Assembly (NCBI GenBank): GCA_947632335.1
Contig: CANROX010000003.1
Coordinates: 23,056 to 87,055, forward strand
DNA length: 64,000 bases
DNA from: an uncultured Clostridia bacterium
GTDB lineage: Bacteria; Bacillota; Clostridia; Oscillospirales; Acutalibacteraceae
Direction of reading: 5' to 3'
In this document: positions 1 through 10,580 of the stretch, piece after piece
Numbering within the stretch: position 1 is the first letter of the stretch
How the letters are laid out: each line of letters starts with the position of its first letter
Made by a program: the position numbers and the translations under genes
The notes under the pieces: generated by a model
Told to the model about the DNA's origin: nothing
Databases searched by the model: none
The model's input: the letters and a program-made list of their open reading frames with translations, nothing else

Positions 1-2
1 AG

Positions 3-536
3 AATTTGTGTGACATTAGCTTTAATGTAAACAGAGAATTTAACAAGGAATGGGGACTTTACAAGGGCAAACTTCTCTATAACTTTCTTGATAACCACGA
101 TGTAAACAGGGTTGCCTCTATGATTAACGACCCTAAAGATTTATTTAACTGCTATTCAATTATTTACACACTTCCCGGTGTACCCTCCATATACTATGGA
201 AGTGAGTGGGGAATTAAGGGTGATAAACATAATGGCGGAGATATTGCCCTCAGGCCAACAGTTGATGTTTATAATATTCCCATTGAAAATGAGGATTTGA
301 TTCACCACATTAGTAAACTGGCAGAAATAAGAAGTAACAGCAAAGCTCTTAAATACGGGGACTATGAACAGGTTATGGCGGACTGCCTCCATTGGGTATT
401 TGCCAGAAATGCAGAGGATGATACAGCCCTTGTATTTGTAAATACTGACGAATCCCCATACCGCTTTTCTGTAAACTACAGGGGTAAACAGTATGATATA
501 GAGGTGGAAGGCCGTTCAACAGAGGTAATATATTAG
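3..536 (+). CDS. Alpha-amylase family GH13 enzyme, C-terminal part
   Basis: This is the last roughly 178 codons of a gene whose start lies left of the window; the frame is open to the window edge. The remaining sequence holds GH13 conserved region IV (FLDNHDVNR, with the transition-state-stabilising His-Asp pair) and the following GVPSIYYGSE block that closes the (beta/alpha)8 barrel. A short beta-sandwich C-domain (VFARNAEDDTALVFVN) follows. The family hydrolyses alpha-1,4 (and some alpha-1,6) linkages in starch, maltodextrin or pullulan. No signal peptide can be judged because the N-terminus is missing. The exact activity (neopullulanase, cyclomaltodextrinase or maltogenic amylase) cannot be told from this fragment. 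An intrinsic terminator follows directly. Confidence 0.88.
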   Translation, partial: NLCDISFNVNREFNKEWGLYKGKLLYNFLDNHDVNRVASMINDPKDLFNCYSIIYTLPGVPSIYYGSEWGIKGDKHNGGDIALRPTVDVYNIPIENEDLIHHISKLAEIRSNSKALKYGDYEQVMADCLHWVFARNAEDDTALVFVNTDESPYRFSVNYRGKQYDIEVEGRSTEVIY

Positions 537-543
537 TATATTT

Positions 544-572
544 GGGCAGAGAAATTCTGCCCTTTTTATTTT
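544..572 (+). terminator. Intrinsic terminator of the GH13 gene
   Basis: GGGCAGA and TCTGCCC form a 7-bp stem with a 5-nt loop, followed by a TTTTTATTTT tract. It lies 8 bases after the stop codon of the amylase gene. Confidence 0.88.
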
Positions 573-574
573 CG

Positions 575-603
575 TTTACAAAAAAGTATTTTTGGTGTAT
601 AAT
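575..603 (+). promoter_or_regulatory. SigmaA-type promoter for the MscS gene
   Basis: TTTACA, 17-nt spacer, TATAAT, just after the upstream terminator and about 75 bases before the MscS start codon. Confidence 0.7.
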
Positions 604-678
604 TTGCCCATAAACTTAAATTAATATTGTAATTAAAAAATGATATGAAGTTTATAGTTGGTATAATAAGAGGCGTGT

Positions 679-1482
679 ATGGACAGATATTTACAATTAT
701 TTTTGGACTTTGCAGTTGATATTTTCCCAAACATTATGGTGGCTGTAGTTATATGTATTGCAGGTTTCTTTATTACAAAACTTGTCCTTAAACTGTTTAA
801 AAAGGGTATGGATAAGGGAAAGATGGACTTTTCTCTTGAAAAGTTTTTCCTCAACGCAATTAAAATAGCCTGTTATATTATTATAGTAATAAGTGCTTTG
901 AGTCAGATTGGTATATCCACAACAGGAATACTTGCCTGTTTCTCTGCGGCGGTTGCTGCAATAGCCCTTGCCTTAAAGGACAGTCTTTCAAATATTGCCT
1001 GCGGAATTATTCTTTTGTTTTCAAGGCCCTTTGTAACAGGAGATTTAATTGAGATTGACGGTGAGATGGGTACTGTGGTGCAGATTGACCTTATTCACAC
1101 AAAAATTTGCACCTTTGACCACAGGACCATTATGATACCCAATAGTGTTATCTCTGCAAAGGAGGTAGTCAACTTTTCAAGCACACCCTATCGCAGGGTG
1201 GATGTGACTGTTCCTGTAAGCTATGGTTGTGATATTTTGCTTGCTAAGGAAATTATAACAAGGACAGTTTTGTCTATTGATAATGTTCTTACAGAACCTG
1301 AGCCTCCATTTGTAAGGGTAAATCAGCTTTCTGACAGTTCTATGGATTTTGTTGTAAGGGTGTGGACAAAGAATGACGACTACTGGATTGTTTATCATGA
1401 TATGCTGGAAAAAATAATGACGGCACTTAGAAATGAGGGTATAAGTATTCCATATAATCAGGTTGATGTTCATCTGGTTTAA
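679..1482 (+). CDS. Small-conductance mechanosensitive channel, MscS family
   Basis: The 267-residue protein has the MscS layout: three membrane helices (about residues 17-37, 58-78 and 85-115) and then the cytoplasmic beta domain. The third helix runs into the pore-lining stretch rich in Ala and Gly (FSAAVAAIALALKDSLSNIA) and then FSRPFVTGDLIEI, the typical start of the beta domain. The C-terminal alpha/beta cage domain ends near the stop. Such channels open under membrane tension and release osmolytes during hypo-osmotic shock. The length matches the basic MscS type (E. coli MscS has 286 residues). It is monocistronic with its own promoter. The symbol is left blank because paralogues are common. 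Confidence 0.93.
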   Translation: MDRYLQLFLDFAVDIFPNIMVAVVICIAGFFITKLVLKLFKKGMDKGKMDFSLEKFFLNAIKIACYIIIVISALSQIGISTTGILACFSAAVAAIALALKDSLSNIACGIILLFSRPFVTGDLIEIDGEMGTVVQIDLIHTKICTFDHRTIMIPNSVISAKEVVNFSSTPYRRVDVTVPVSYGCDILLAKEIITRTVLSIDNVLTEPEPPFVRVNQLSDSSMDFVVRVWTKNDDYWIVYHDMLEKIMTALRNEGISIPYNQVDVHLV

Positions 1483-1538
1483 TAATGAACATTTTTTTAT
1501 CTTTTGATTATTAATAACTTCTAAATAACAATTTATAC

Positions 1539-1567
1539 TTGTAAAAAGATGTTTTTTATGATAGAAT
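1539..1567 (+). promoter_or_regulatory. SigmaA-type promoter for the aldo/keto reductase
   Basis: TTGTAA, 17-nt spacer, TAGAAT, ending 34 bases before the start codon of the reductase. Confidence 0.6.
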
Positions 1568-1601
1568 GTATGACAATAAATTGTAATAGGAAGTCGAAGC
1601 T

Positions 1602-2735
1602 ATGCGCTACAGAGATTTTGGTAAGACGGGACTAAAGGTTTCCGCACTTGGATTTGGCACAATGCGCCTGCCTGTATATCCCGGCACAAATGACATTGAT
1701 GAGCCTTTTGCCATTGAGCTTATGAGAAAAGCAATAGATAGTGGCATTAATTATATTGACACCGCATATTCATACTACAACGGTATGTCAGAGGTTGTTA
1801 CAGGCCGTGCCCTTGCCGGGGGATACAGGGATAAGGTTTTTCTTGCAACAAAATCTCCGGTATGGGCAATTAACAGCGAATATGATTTTGACCGATACCT
1901 TAACGAACAGCTTTCAAGACTTCAAACTGACCATATAGATTTTTATTTGCTCCACTCTTTGGACGCAAATCTTTGGGACAACAGGGTAATCCGCTACAAT
2001 GTGCTTAAACACCTTTTTGACGCAAAGAAGAGCGGTAAGGTAAGATACATAGGTTTTTCTTTTAATGATGATATTAATATGTTCAAGTGGATTTGTGACT
2101 ACTGGAACGAATGGGATTTCTGTCAGATACACCTTAATTATATTGACGAACAGTATCAGGCAGGTCTTGACGGCCTTATCTATGCCAAGAATAAGGGTAT
2201 GGCAGTAAATATTATGGAACCCCTTAGAAACGGCTACCTTGCAAATGTTCCTAAAAAGACTCAGGCGGTATTTGATGAAATCTGTGCAAAGCCTGTTGAA
2301 ATAGCAATGCAGTATCTCTGGGACAAGGAAGGGGTCAGCTGTGTTCTTTCCGATATGGGAAGATATGAGGACTTAGAAGAAAATTTAAATTATGCAAATG
2401 TATCTTCAATAGGTATGTTAAGCGGTAAAAGGATTATGGGTATTAAAAAGGCCCAGCAAACTTACATTAATGCAAGGATGGTTCCTTGTACCGGATGTAA
2501 CTTCTGCGGGCGATGTCCCCAGCATGTGCAGATTGCAAGAAATTTTAATGCAATTAACAAGTATTCGGTTTATAATGATATAGAATTGGCAAGAGATTTT
2601 TATAAGGGCAGTGTGGCTCTTATCGGCGGTGAGGCAACGGCGTGTATTGGTTGCAGATGGTGCGAGTCCATCTGTCCGGAACATATTGAAATAAGCAGCT
2701 GGATGAAAAAAATACCGGAAATCTTAGGCGTATAA
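1602..2735 (+). CDS. Aldo/keto reductase with C-terminal 4Fe-4S ferredoxin domain
   Basis: Residues 1-285 form the NAD(P)H-dependent aldo/keto reductase barrel. The catalytic tetrad is visible as D53, Y58, K84 and H118 in the motifs YIDTAYSYYNG, LATKSP and YLLHSLD. The C-terminal part carries two cysteine clusters: C296-x2-C299-x2-C302-x2-C305-P and C348-x2-C351-x2-C354-x3-C358-P. This is the pattern of two 4Fe-4S clusters and is typical of the Fe-S aldo/keto reductases of anaerobes. The fusion suggests electrons pass between ferredoxin-type carriers and a carbonyl substrate, but the substrate is unknown. Full length for the subfamily. Single gene between its own promoter and terminator. Confidence 0.92.
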   Translation: MRYRDFGKTGLKVSALGFGTMRLPVYPGTNDIDEPFAIELMRKAIDSGINYIDTAYSYYNGMSEVVTGRALAGGYRDKVFLATKSPVWAINSEYDFDRYLNEQLSRLQTDHIDFYLLHSLDANLWDNRVIRYNVLKHLFDAKKSGKVRYIGFSFNDDINMFKWICDYWNEWDFCQIHLNYIDEQYQAGLDGLIYAKNKGMAVNIMEPLRNGYLANVPKKTQAVFDEICAKPVEIAMQYLWDKEGVSCVLSDMGRYEDLEENLNYANVSSIGMLSGKRIMGIKKAQQTYINARMVPCTGCNFCGRCPQHVQIARNFNAINKYSVYNDIELARDFYKGSVALIGGEATACIGCRWCESICPEHIEISSWMKKIPEILGV

Positions 2736-2743
2736 TTAGAATT

Positions 2744-2780
2744 AAAAGGTCACTGTGGACTATCCATAGTGACCTTTTGT
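2744..2780 (+). terminator. Intrinsic terminator after the aldo/keto reductase
   Basis: Long inverted repeat: AAAAGGTCACT and AGTGACCTTTT form the base of a stem extended by GTGGA/TCCAT. The A- and T-rich arms could make it work in both directions. Confidence 0.85.
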
Positions 2781-2865
2781 TTAAAAAATATTTTGTTAAA
2801 AGATAAAAATGCAATATCAGCATTTGAAGTTTGCAAAAAACTGTAGATATTTTCGCATATAAGCA

Positions 2866-2894
2866 TAGATAAACATATTTTTGCAGTTTATCTA
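2866..2894. repeat. Inverted repeat in the atp upstream region
   Basis: TAGATAAAC and GTTTATCTA are perfect 9-bp arms separated by 11 bases. They sit about 100 bases upstream of the atp promoter in a 300-base AT-rich gap without a gene. The role is unknown; it could be a regulator site or chance in AT-rich DNA. Confidence 0.35.
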
Positions 2895-2985
2895 TTTGAT
2901 TGTTGCAAAAAGTAAAATAAAATCCCAAAAAATTTTTATTATTATTCCTTAATTTGTAATATGTTATAAAATTATAGTTGTCTTG

Positions 2986-3014
2986 TTGACAAAACCCACT
3001 TAAAGTTGGATAAT
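2986..3014 (+). promoter_or_regulatory. SigmaA promoter of the ATP synthase operon
   Basis: A consensus TTGACA, a 17-nt spacer and GATAAT, 80 bases before the atpB start. It is the best promoter in the gap between the reductase and the atp operon. Confidence 0.75.
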
Positions 3015-3093
3015 ATTAGAGTACATTACTCTCGGTTACTATACTGTTTTTTGTGTAGTGTTTGAGAAAAATCAGAACAAAGGAGGCGACTTT

Positions 3094-3783
3094 ATGGGTG
3101 GTATAGCAGAAACTATACAGGAAGAAATGAACTGTGAAGAGGTTTTTAATATTCCCATATTCGGGGGTATTCCTGTGTATGAATCTGTGGTAGTAACTTG
3201 GATAGTTATGGGCGTATTTTTGGCACTCTGCCTTATACTGGTCCGAAACTTAAAGGTGAAGAACCCGGGTCGTAAGCAGGTATTTCTGGAATTTTGTGTT
3301 GACTGGCTTTATAAGTTTGTTGGAGGAATGATTGGCAAGGAAGGGTCAATATATGTTCCCTACCTTATTTCCGTCCTCATATATATAGGTTTCAGCAACA
3401 TTATTGGTGTTTTTGGTTTTAAATCCCCGACAAAGGATTTGAATGTGACAATAGCCCTTGCGCTTATGAGTATTATACTCATTGAGGGTGCAACTCTAAT
3501 AAAGAAAAGACCTAAAAGATTTCTTAAAGGCTTTATGGAACCAACCCCCATTATGCTGCCTTTTAACATTTTGGAAATAGGTATAAGACCGCTTTCGCTG
3601 TGTATGCGACTTTTTGGTAATGTTCTGGGCGCATTTGTTGTTATGACGCTTATTGAATGTGTTGTACCTGTTGTTGTACCGGTGGCATTCAGTCTTTATT
3701 TTGACTTTTTTGACGGATTAATTCAAGCATATGTATTTGTATTCTTAACTTCCCTGTTTATTAAAGAGGGGCTTGAGGATTAG
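3094..3783 (+). CDS. atpB: F1Fo ATP synthase subunit a
   Basis: The 229-residue membrane protein forms the stator half-channels that feed ions to the rotating c ring. The start at 3094 is chosen because AAAGGAGG lies 6 bases before it; a longer in-frame start at 3058 has no ribosome binding site. Several hydrophobic helices are visible. The essential arginine is in PLSLCMRLFGN, the hallmark of helix 5, followed by the last helix with QAYVFVFLTSLF. It is the first gene of the atp operon; no atpI gene precedes it. Its partner c subunit is very unusual (eight hairpins), so the a/c interface here deserves attention. The operon order B-E-F-H-A-G-D-C is the standard bacterial one. Confidence 0.97.
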   Translation: MGGIAETIQEEMNCEEVFNIPIFGGIPVYESVVVTWIVMGVFLALCLILVRNLKVKNPGRKQVFLEFCVDWLYKFVGGMIGKEGSIYVPYLISVLIYIGFSNIIGVFGFKSPTKDLNVTIALALMSIILIEGATLIKKRPKRFLKGFMEPTPIMLPFNILEIGIRPLSLCMRLFGNVLGAFVVMTLIECVVPVVVPVAFSLYFDFFDGLIQAYVFVFLTSLFIKEGLED

Positions 3784-3835
3784 TTTATATCTGTTAATCA
3801 CTTAATTTAGATATAGTTAGGGAGTGTTTTAAACT

Positions 3836-5671
3836 ATGTTAACTTTACTGGCCATTGGCGCAGGTATTGCTGTTTTTGCCGGCATTGGCGCCGGCGTAGG
3901 CATTGGTTTGGCTACCAGCAAGGCTACCCAGGCTGTGGCAAGACAGCCGGAGGCAGACGGTAAGATTTCAAAACTGCTTCTCTTAGGTTCGGCTCTTGCA
4001 GAGGCAACTGCTATTTATGGCTTTGTTGTAGGACTTCTTATAATCCTCCTGCTGAAACCTGATACAAACATTACTATCGTGGCAGTGGGTGCAGGCGTTG
4101 CTGTTCTTACAGGCGCAGGGGCAGGAATAGGAATAGGTATGGCAACATCAAAGGCCTGTGAATCCGTAGCCAAATGCCCCGATGCAGACGGTAAAATTTC
4201 AAAGATACTTCTCTTGGGTTCAGCCCTTGCAGAGGCTACGGCTATATATGGATTTGTTGTGGGATTGCTGATTGTACTACTTCTTGGGGACTCCTCCTCG
4301 GTTTCTCCCGGAATTGCAGTAGGCGCCGGCGTTGCGGTATTTACCGGCATAGGTGCAGGGCTTGGCATAGGCAAGGCAACATCAAGTGCCTGTGAGGCGG
4401 TGTCAAAGTGCCCTGAAGCCGACGGCAAAATTTCAAAACTATTACTTTTGGGTTCAGCCCTTGCAGAGGCAACTGCTATCTACGGTTTTGTTATAGGCCT
4501 ATTAATAATTTTACTGGTTGGCGAGGGTGAATTTTCACCAATACTTACAGTGGGCGCCGGCGTGGCAGTACTGTCCGGCGTAGGTGCAGGACTTGGAATA
4601 GGTATGGCAACAAGCAAGGCTTGTTTGGCAGTTGCCTATAGTCCGGAATCTGACGGTAAGATTTCAAAATTATTACTTCTCGGAGCGGCGTTATCCGAGG
4701 CAACAGCAATTTACGGCTTTGTTGTAGGTTTACTTATTATTTTGCTTCTTAATCCGGCAGAGGCGGTTGCGGCTGCGTCTATCGGTGCAGGTACAGCGGT
4801 GCTTACCGGTATAGGTGCAGGTTTTGGAATTGGATTTGCAACAAGCAAGGCTTGTGAATCAGTTGCAAAATGCCCCGATGCAGACGGCAAAATTTCAAAA
4901 TTATTACTTCTTGGTTCAGCTCTCTCGGAGGCAACGGCTATATATGGATTTGTAGTAGGTCTTTTGATTATCCTACTTATGGGCGGAAATGCAGTACCTC
5001 AAATGGCTATAGGCGCGGGCCTTGCTGTGTTTACAGGCATAGGCGCAGGTATAGGTATAGGTCTTGCAACAGCAAAATCCTGCACAGCGGCAGGCAGATG
5101 TCCGGAGGCGGACGGCAAAATTTCAAAATTATTACTTCTTGGTTCAGCTCTTTCGGAAGCAACAGCTATATACGGATTTGTAATAGGACTTCTGATTATT
5201 CTTCTTCTGGGTGCAGGTGAATTTTCTCCAATCCTTTCATTCGGTGCAGGTTTGGCTGTGTTCGCAGGTGTAGGTGCAGGCGTAGGTATTGGTGTATCTA
5301 CAAGCAGGGCCTGTTCATCAGTATCACATAATCCAAGTGCAGACGGCAAGATTTCAAAACTTTTACTTCTTGGTTCAGCACTTTCAGAGGCCACCGCTAT
5401 ATATGGCTTTGTAGTGGGACTTCTTATTATTCTTCTGTTAGACGCTGCTGCCCTTGCCTCAACAGTTGCAGTAGGTGCAGGTATAGCAGTATTTACCGGC
5501 TTAGGGGCAGGCTTTGGAATAGGTTTGGCTACATCAAAATCCTGTATATCGGCTGCCAGACAGCCGGAGGCAGACGGCAAAATTTCAAAACTTTTGCTTC
5601 TCGGTTCTGCCCTTGCGGAGGCAACAGCTATTTACGGATTTGTTATTGGTTTATTAGTAATTCTTTTAATG
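3836..5671 (+). repeat. Eight diverged tandem repeats of about 230 bp inside atpE
   Basis: Each unit encodes one c hairpin. The coding stretch for [14 protein letters not shown] recurs every 225-235 bases, for example at 3956 and 4187. The units differ at many third positions and in their linkers, so this is an old duplication held by selection and not a recent or collapsed repeat. Confidence 0.9.
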
Positions 5672-5674
5672 TAA
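3836..5674 (+). CDS. atpE: F1Fo ATP synthase subunit c, eight-hairpin concatemer
   Basis: Ordinary F-type c subunits have about 70-90 residues and one helical hairpin. This one has 612 residues and eight tandem hairpins of about 76 residues, each with a Gly-rich first helix (GIGAGxGIG), a polar loop (xxPxADGK) and a second helix ([20 protein letters not shown]). The ion-binding glutamate of helix 2 is kept in all eight copies (E56 in the first). The helix-1 residue that is Gln in sodium-type rings is Ile in all eight, and the residue after the Glu is Ala rather than Ser, which points to protons. The frame is uninterrupted and flanked by atpB and atpF. One molecule could close a c8 ring, or two a 16-hairpin ring. 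Multi-hairpin c subunits are known in some archaea (Methanocaldococcus, Methanopyrus) and as a duplicated form in Acetobacterium. Confidence 0.97.
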   Translation: MLTLLAIGAGIAVFAGIGAGVGIGLATSKATQAVARQPEADGKISKLLLLGSALAEATAIYGFVVGLLIILLLKPDTNITIVAVGAGVAVLTGAGAGIGIGMATSKACESVAKCPDADGKISKILLLGSALAEATAIYGFVVGLLIVLLLGDSSSVSPGIAVGAGVAVFTGIGAGLGIGKATSSACEAVSKCPEADGKISKLLLLGSALAEATAIYGFVIGLLIILLVGEGEFSPILTVGAGVAVLSGVGAGLGIGMATSKACLAVAYSPESDGKISKLLLLGAALSEATAIYGFVVGLLIILLLNPAEAVAAASIGAGTAVLTGIGAGFGIGFATSKACESVAKCPDADGKISKLLLLGSALSEATAIYGFVVGLLIILLMGGNAVPQMAIGAGLAVFTGIGAGIGIGLATAKSCTAAGRCPEADGKISKLLLLGSALSEATAIYGFVIGLLIILLLGAGEFSPILSFGAGLAVFAGVGAGVGIGVSTSRACSSVSHNPSADGKISKLLLLGSALSEATAIYGFVVGLLIILLLDAAALASTVAVGAGIAVFTGLGAGFGIGLATSKSCISAARQPEADGKISKLLLLGSALAEATAIYGFVIGLLVILLM

Positions 5675-5686
5675 GGAGGGAAGAAA

Positions 5687-6163
5687 GTGTTAAGTATAGA
5701 TTTTTGGAATATTTTATTTACGGTTATTAACCTTCTCATATTCTTTCTCATTATCAAGTTCTTCCTCCTGAAACCCATTAAAAATATAATGGATAAGCGC
5801 CAGCAGATGATACAAGATGATTTTGACAGTGCTGCAAAGACAAAAAAAGAGGCAGAGCAGTTAAAAGATGAATATGAGGGTAATATTCAGTCGGCAAAGG
5901 AGGAAGCAGCTAAAATTACAGATACAGCAAAGAAAAATGCTGCAAAACAGAGGGAAAACCTCCTTGAAACTGCCAATGAAGAGGCAAGGAACATTGTGGA
6001 AAAGGCACAAAAGAATGCACAGGCAGAATACGATAAGACAATTTCCAAGCTGGAAAGTGAAATTGCAGGTCTTGCCCTTGTGGCGGCAACAAAAGTTGTA
6101 AAAAACAGTACATCTGAAGAAGATGTATCTGACTTTGATAAATTCCTTAACGGGGAGGATTAG
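5687..6163 (+). CDS. atpF: F1Fo ATP synthase subunit b
   Basis: The 158-residue peripheral stalk subunit has one N-terminal membrane helix (about residues 7-28, ILFTVINLLIFFLIIKFFLL) and a long charged, Ala/Glu/Lys-rich coiled coil to about residue 140. This is the standard form of the b subunit that holds the F1 head to subunit a. The start is GTG at 5687, with AAGGAGGG 6 bases upstream and 12 bases after the atpE stop. Only one b gene is present, so the stalk is probably a homodimer. Confidence 0.95.
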   Translation: MLSIDFWNILFTVINLLIFFLIIKFFLLKPIKNIMDKRQQMIQDDFDSAAKTKKEAEQLKDEYEGNIQSAKEEAAKITDTAKKNAAKQRENLLETANEEARNIVEKAQKNAQAEYDKTISKLESEIAGLALVAATKVVKNSTSEEDVSDFDKFLNGED

Positions 6164-6167
6164 TAGT

Positions 6168-6671
6168 ATGGCATCTGTAGTAATTAACTACGCTGCGGCT
6201 CTTTTCCAATTATCCATAAATACTGACTCCATAAGGGAGGCAGAGGAGATTTTTGAAGAAAATACAGTTCTCATAAAAGCCCTTGAAAGTCCGGTTGTTC
6301 CCTTTAAAAACAAATGTAATGTTATTGATAAGATTTTTCCTAAGGATATGAGAAGTTTTATTAAGGTCGTTTGTAAAAAGGGAAGAATAAACCTTATTAA
6401 TGATATATTTGATGAGTACAAAAGGATTTATAACAGGGAAAAAGGAATTGTAAATGCTGACATTTATTATGTTGCAAAGCCAACAGATAAACAGCAGGAA
6501 AAATTAAAGTCCTTCTTAAAGAAAAGGCTTGGTGTAGAAACAGTGAACCTCAATCTTGTGCATAAGCCGGAGCTTATGGGCGGCTTTGTTATTAATGCAA
6601 ATGGCATAGAATATGACAGGAGCTTTAAGGGCAGGATTGACGCATTAAATCGTAAATTAGTCCGGAGGTAA
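6168..6671 (+). CDS. atpH: F1Fo ATP synthase subunit delta
   Basis: The 168-residue protein matches the OSCP/delta family that joins the b stalk to the top of the F1 head. N-terminal helical bundle residues ([12 protein letters not shown]) and the C-terminal conserved block ([13 protein letters not shown], then [12 protein letters not shown]) are present. The ATG at 6168 is preferred; it lies 4 bases after the atpF stop, with GGGGAGG just upstream inside atpF. An upstream in-frame ATG at 6123 would only extend into atpF. Confidence 0.93.
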   Translation: MASVVINYAAALFQLSINTDSIREAEEIFEENTVLIKALESPVVPFKNKCNVIDKIFPKDMRSFIKVVCKKGRINLINDIFDEYKRIYNREKGIVNADIYYVAKPTDKQQEKLKSFLKKRLGVETVNLNLVHKPELMGGFVINANGIEYDRSFKGRIDALNRKLVRR

Positions 6672-6676
6672 CTCAA

Positions 6677-8185
6677 ATGAGTGCTATAAGATCAGATGAA
6701 ATTATTTCAATACTAAAAAGTGAAATAGCAAATTTTGATTTTGATAAAGGTGAAAAGGAAACCGGTGAGGTGATTTCTCTTAGCGACGGTATTGCAAGAA
6801 TATATGGCATTGAAGGTGCAATGTACGGTGAAATTGTAGTATTTGAAAACGGCGCTAAGGGTATGGTGCAGGACATTAAGGTAAACGACATCGGTGTAAT
6901 CCTTTTTGATAAAGATAGAGGTATTAAAGAGGGAGCAAAGGTAACAAGGACCCATAAAAAGGCAGGTGTGCCTGTTGGAGAGGCCTTTCTTGGCAGGGTT
7001 GTAAACGCACTTGGTGCCCCCATTGACGGCAAGGGAGAAATCAAGGAGGACGGCTACCGTCCCGTTGAGTGTCCGGCACCCTCTATTGTTGAAAGAAAAT
7101 CTGTCAATAAGCCAATGTCAACGGGTATTCTTTCCATTGATTCAATGTTTCCCATAGGCAGGGGCCAGCGTGAGCTTATTATCGGTGACAGACAGACAGG
7201 CAAAACATCTATTGCAACCGACGCAATGCTGAACCAAAAAGGCAACGGAGTTATTTGTATTTATGTTGCTATTGGTCAAAAAGCCTCAACAGTTGCAAGG
7301 GTTGTTAATACTCTGGAGAAAAACGGTGCAATGGACTATTCCATTGTGGTTTCTGCCACAGCTTCCGACCCTGCACCGGTTCAGTATATTGCTCCATATG
7401 CAGGAACTTCCCTTGCGGAGTACTTTATGTATAAGGGCAAGGATGTACTTATTGTATATGATGATTTAAGTAAGCACGCTGTTGCATACCGTGCAATGTC
7501 ACTTCTTCTTGAGCGTTCGCCCGGCCGTGAGGCATATCCCGGCGATGTATTTTACCTGCACTCAAGACTTCTTGAGCGTTCGGCAAAACTTTCCGATGAT
7601 TTGGGAGGAGGCTCAATTACTGCCCTTCCAATCATTGAAACCCAGGCAGGCGATGTTTCAGCGTATATCCCGACAAATGTTATTTCTATTACTGACGGAC
7701 AGATTTTCCTTGAAAGCGACCTTTTTAACTCCGGTATGCGACCTGCCGTTAATGTGGGTCTTTCCGTTTCCCGAGTTGGCGGTGCAGCACAGACCAAAGC
7801 TATGAAAAAGGCGGCGGGCTCAATCCGTATTGACTTGGCTCAATACAGAGAAATGGAAGTGTTCACACAGTTCTCCTCTGACCTTGACGATGAAACTAAG
7901 GAACAACTGCAGTTTGGTAAAGGTCTTATGGAAATGCTTAAACAGCCCCTGTGCAATCCTCTTTCTCTTCATCAGCAGGTTATCTCTTTGGTTGTTGCAG
8001 AAAGCAAGCTGATGCTTGATATTGATGTTGCGGATATAAAAACATTCCAAATGGATTTGCTTAATTATTTTGACAACAGTTATCCGGAAATCGGCAGGGA
8101 GATTGAAGAGAAAAAGGTTTTGTCCGATGAGCTTAGAGAAAAAATTGTTTCCGTTACTAAGGATTACAAGGGTACACTCCGGTAA
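6677..8185 (+). CDS. atpA: F1Fo ATP synthase subunit alpha
   Basis: The 502-residue non-catalytic nucleotide-binding subunit of the F1 head has the usual length. It contains the N-terminal beta barrel, the P-loop GDRQTGKTS, the conserved VYVAIGQK block (here IYVAIGQK), and the signature [13 protein letters not shown]. It starts 5 bases after atpH with CCGGAGG upstream. A long reading frame on the opposite strand across this gene and atpG is a coding shadow. Confidence 0.98.
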   Translation: MSAIRSDEIISILKSEIANFDFDKGEKETGEVISLSDGIARIYGIEGAMYGEIVVFENGAKGMVQDIKVNDIGVILFDKDRGIKEGAKVTRTHKKAGVPVGEAFLGRVVNALGAPIDGKGEIKEDGYRPVECPAPSIVERKSVNKPMSTGILSIDSMFPIGRGQRELIIGDRQTGKTSIATDAMLNQKGNGVICIYVAIGQKASTVARVVNTLEKNGAMDYSIVVSATASDPAPVQYIAPYAGTSLAEYFMYKGKDVLIVYDDLSKHAVAYRAMSLLLERSPGREAYPGDVFYLHSRLLERSAKLSDDLGGGSITALPIIETQAGDVSAYIPTNVISITDGQIFLESDLFNSGMRPAVNVGLSVSRVGGAAQTKAMKKAAGSIRIDLAQYREMEVFTQFSSDLDDETKEQLQFGKGLMEMLKQPLCNPLSLHQQVISLVVAESKLMLDIDVADIKTFQMDLLNYFDNSYPEIGREIEEKKVLSDELREKIVSVTKDYKGTLR

Positions 8186-8197
8186 GAAGGTTATTAT

Positions 8198-9103
8198 ATG
8201 GCTAATACAAGAGAAATTCAAAGCAGAATTAAAAGTATTAATGATACCCTTAAAATCACTAATGCTATGTATATGATTTCTTCCAGTAAGCTGAAAAAAG
8301 CAAGGAGAGAGTACGATAATTCTCACCCATACTTTGTAAGTCTGCAAAACGCTATTAAAAAGGTACTTAAACTGGTTCCCAATGTGGAGAACAGATATTT
8401 TTACAATGAAAACGACGAGGCAGGGCAACCGGAAAAGCGTAAGGGTGTTATTGTTGTTACTGCGGATAAGGGCCTTGCAGGGGCATACAACCACAATGTA
8501 ATTAAGCTGGCTGAGAAGATTATTGACAACGAAAGCTGGAAAAACGACAAGCTGTTTGTGGTAGGTCAGGTAGGGCGACACTTTTTTGAGAAAAGGCATA
8601 CCTGTGTTGATGAGGAATTTCAGTATACGGCACAGGACCCAAGCCTTAACCGTGCAAGAAAAATTGCAGAAAAAATGGTTCATATGTTTGACAGCAGGGA
8701 GCTTGACGAGGTATATATTGTCTACACCCATATGACTTCTCCTATAGCTTATGACGCAAAGGTGAAAAGACTTCTCCCTCTAAGAAAGCGTGCATTTACG
8801 GAACAGTCCGATAATATTAAGTTCACCGGGAATACAAACAACATAACACTTCTTCCATCTGCAAAGGCCGTTTTTGAAAATGTAATTCCTGACTTTATTG
8901 CCGGCTATGTATACGGAGCACTTGTTGAGTCCTACTGTAGCGAACAGAATGCCAGAATGATGGCTATGCAGGCAGCGTCCGACAGCGCAAAGGAAATGCT
9001 CAAAGATTTATCTGTTATGTATAACAGGGCAAGACAGGCGGCTATTACTCAAGAAATAACAGAGGTTATTTCCGGCGCTAAGGCTCAGAAAAATAAGAAC
9101 TAA
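8198..9103 (+). CDS. atpG: F1Fo ATP synthase subunit gamma
   Basis: The 301-residue central shaft subunit begins with the family motif TREIQSRIKSINDTLKIT and ends with the paired helix containing AITQEITEVISGA, which forms the coiled-coil rotor. The middle holds the Rossmann-like domain with VIVVTADKGLAGAYN. Length is slightly above the usual 285 residues. It starts 12 bases after atpA. Gamma links rotation of the c ring to catalysis, so its foot contacts the eight non-identical polar loops of the concatenated c subunit. Confidence 0.96.
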   Translation: MANTREIQSRIKSINDTLKITNAMYMISSSKLKKARREYDNSHPYFVSLQNAIKKVLKLVPNVENRYFYNENDEAGQPEKRKGVIVVTADKGLAGAYNHNVIKLAEKIIDNESWKNDKLFVVGQVGRHFFEKRHTCVDEEFQYTAQDPSLNRARKIAEKMVHMFDSRELDEVYIVYTHMTSPIAYDAKVKRLLPLRKRAFTEQSDNIKFTGNTNNITLLPSAKAVFENVIPDFIAGYVYGALVESYCSEQNARMMAMQAASDSAKEMLKDLSVMYNRARQAAITQEITEVISGAKAQKNKN

Positions 9104-9158
9104 TATATTATACAAATTCCATATAAAAGATACTTTACACATTTGTGTGAAAGGATGA

Positions 9159-10556
<1,398 letters not shown>

Positions 10557-10580
10557 TTTTATATTAAATGGTGATTTATA

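Noticed and set aside
3999..5580. Reading frames on the - strand across atpE (4015-4428 and 4999-5580)
   Set aside because: They arise because the repeated Gly/Ala codons leave the opposite strand free of stops. They have no ribosome binding site, and their products mirror the repeats.
7820..8731. 303-codon frame on the - strand over atpA and atpG
   Set aside because: Both plus-strand genes are certain, and the antisense product matches nothing I know. Coding shadow.
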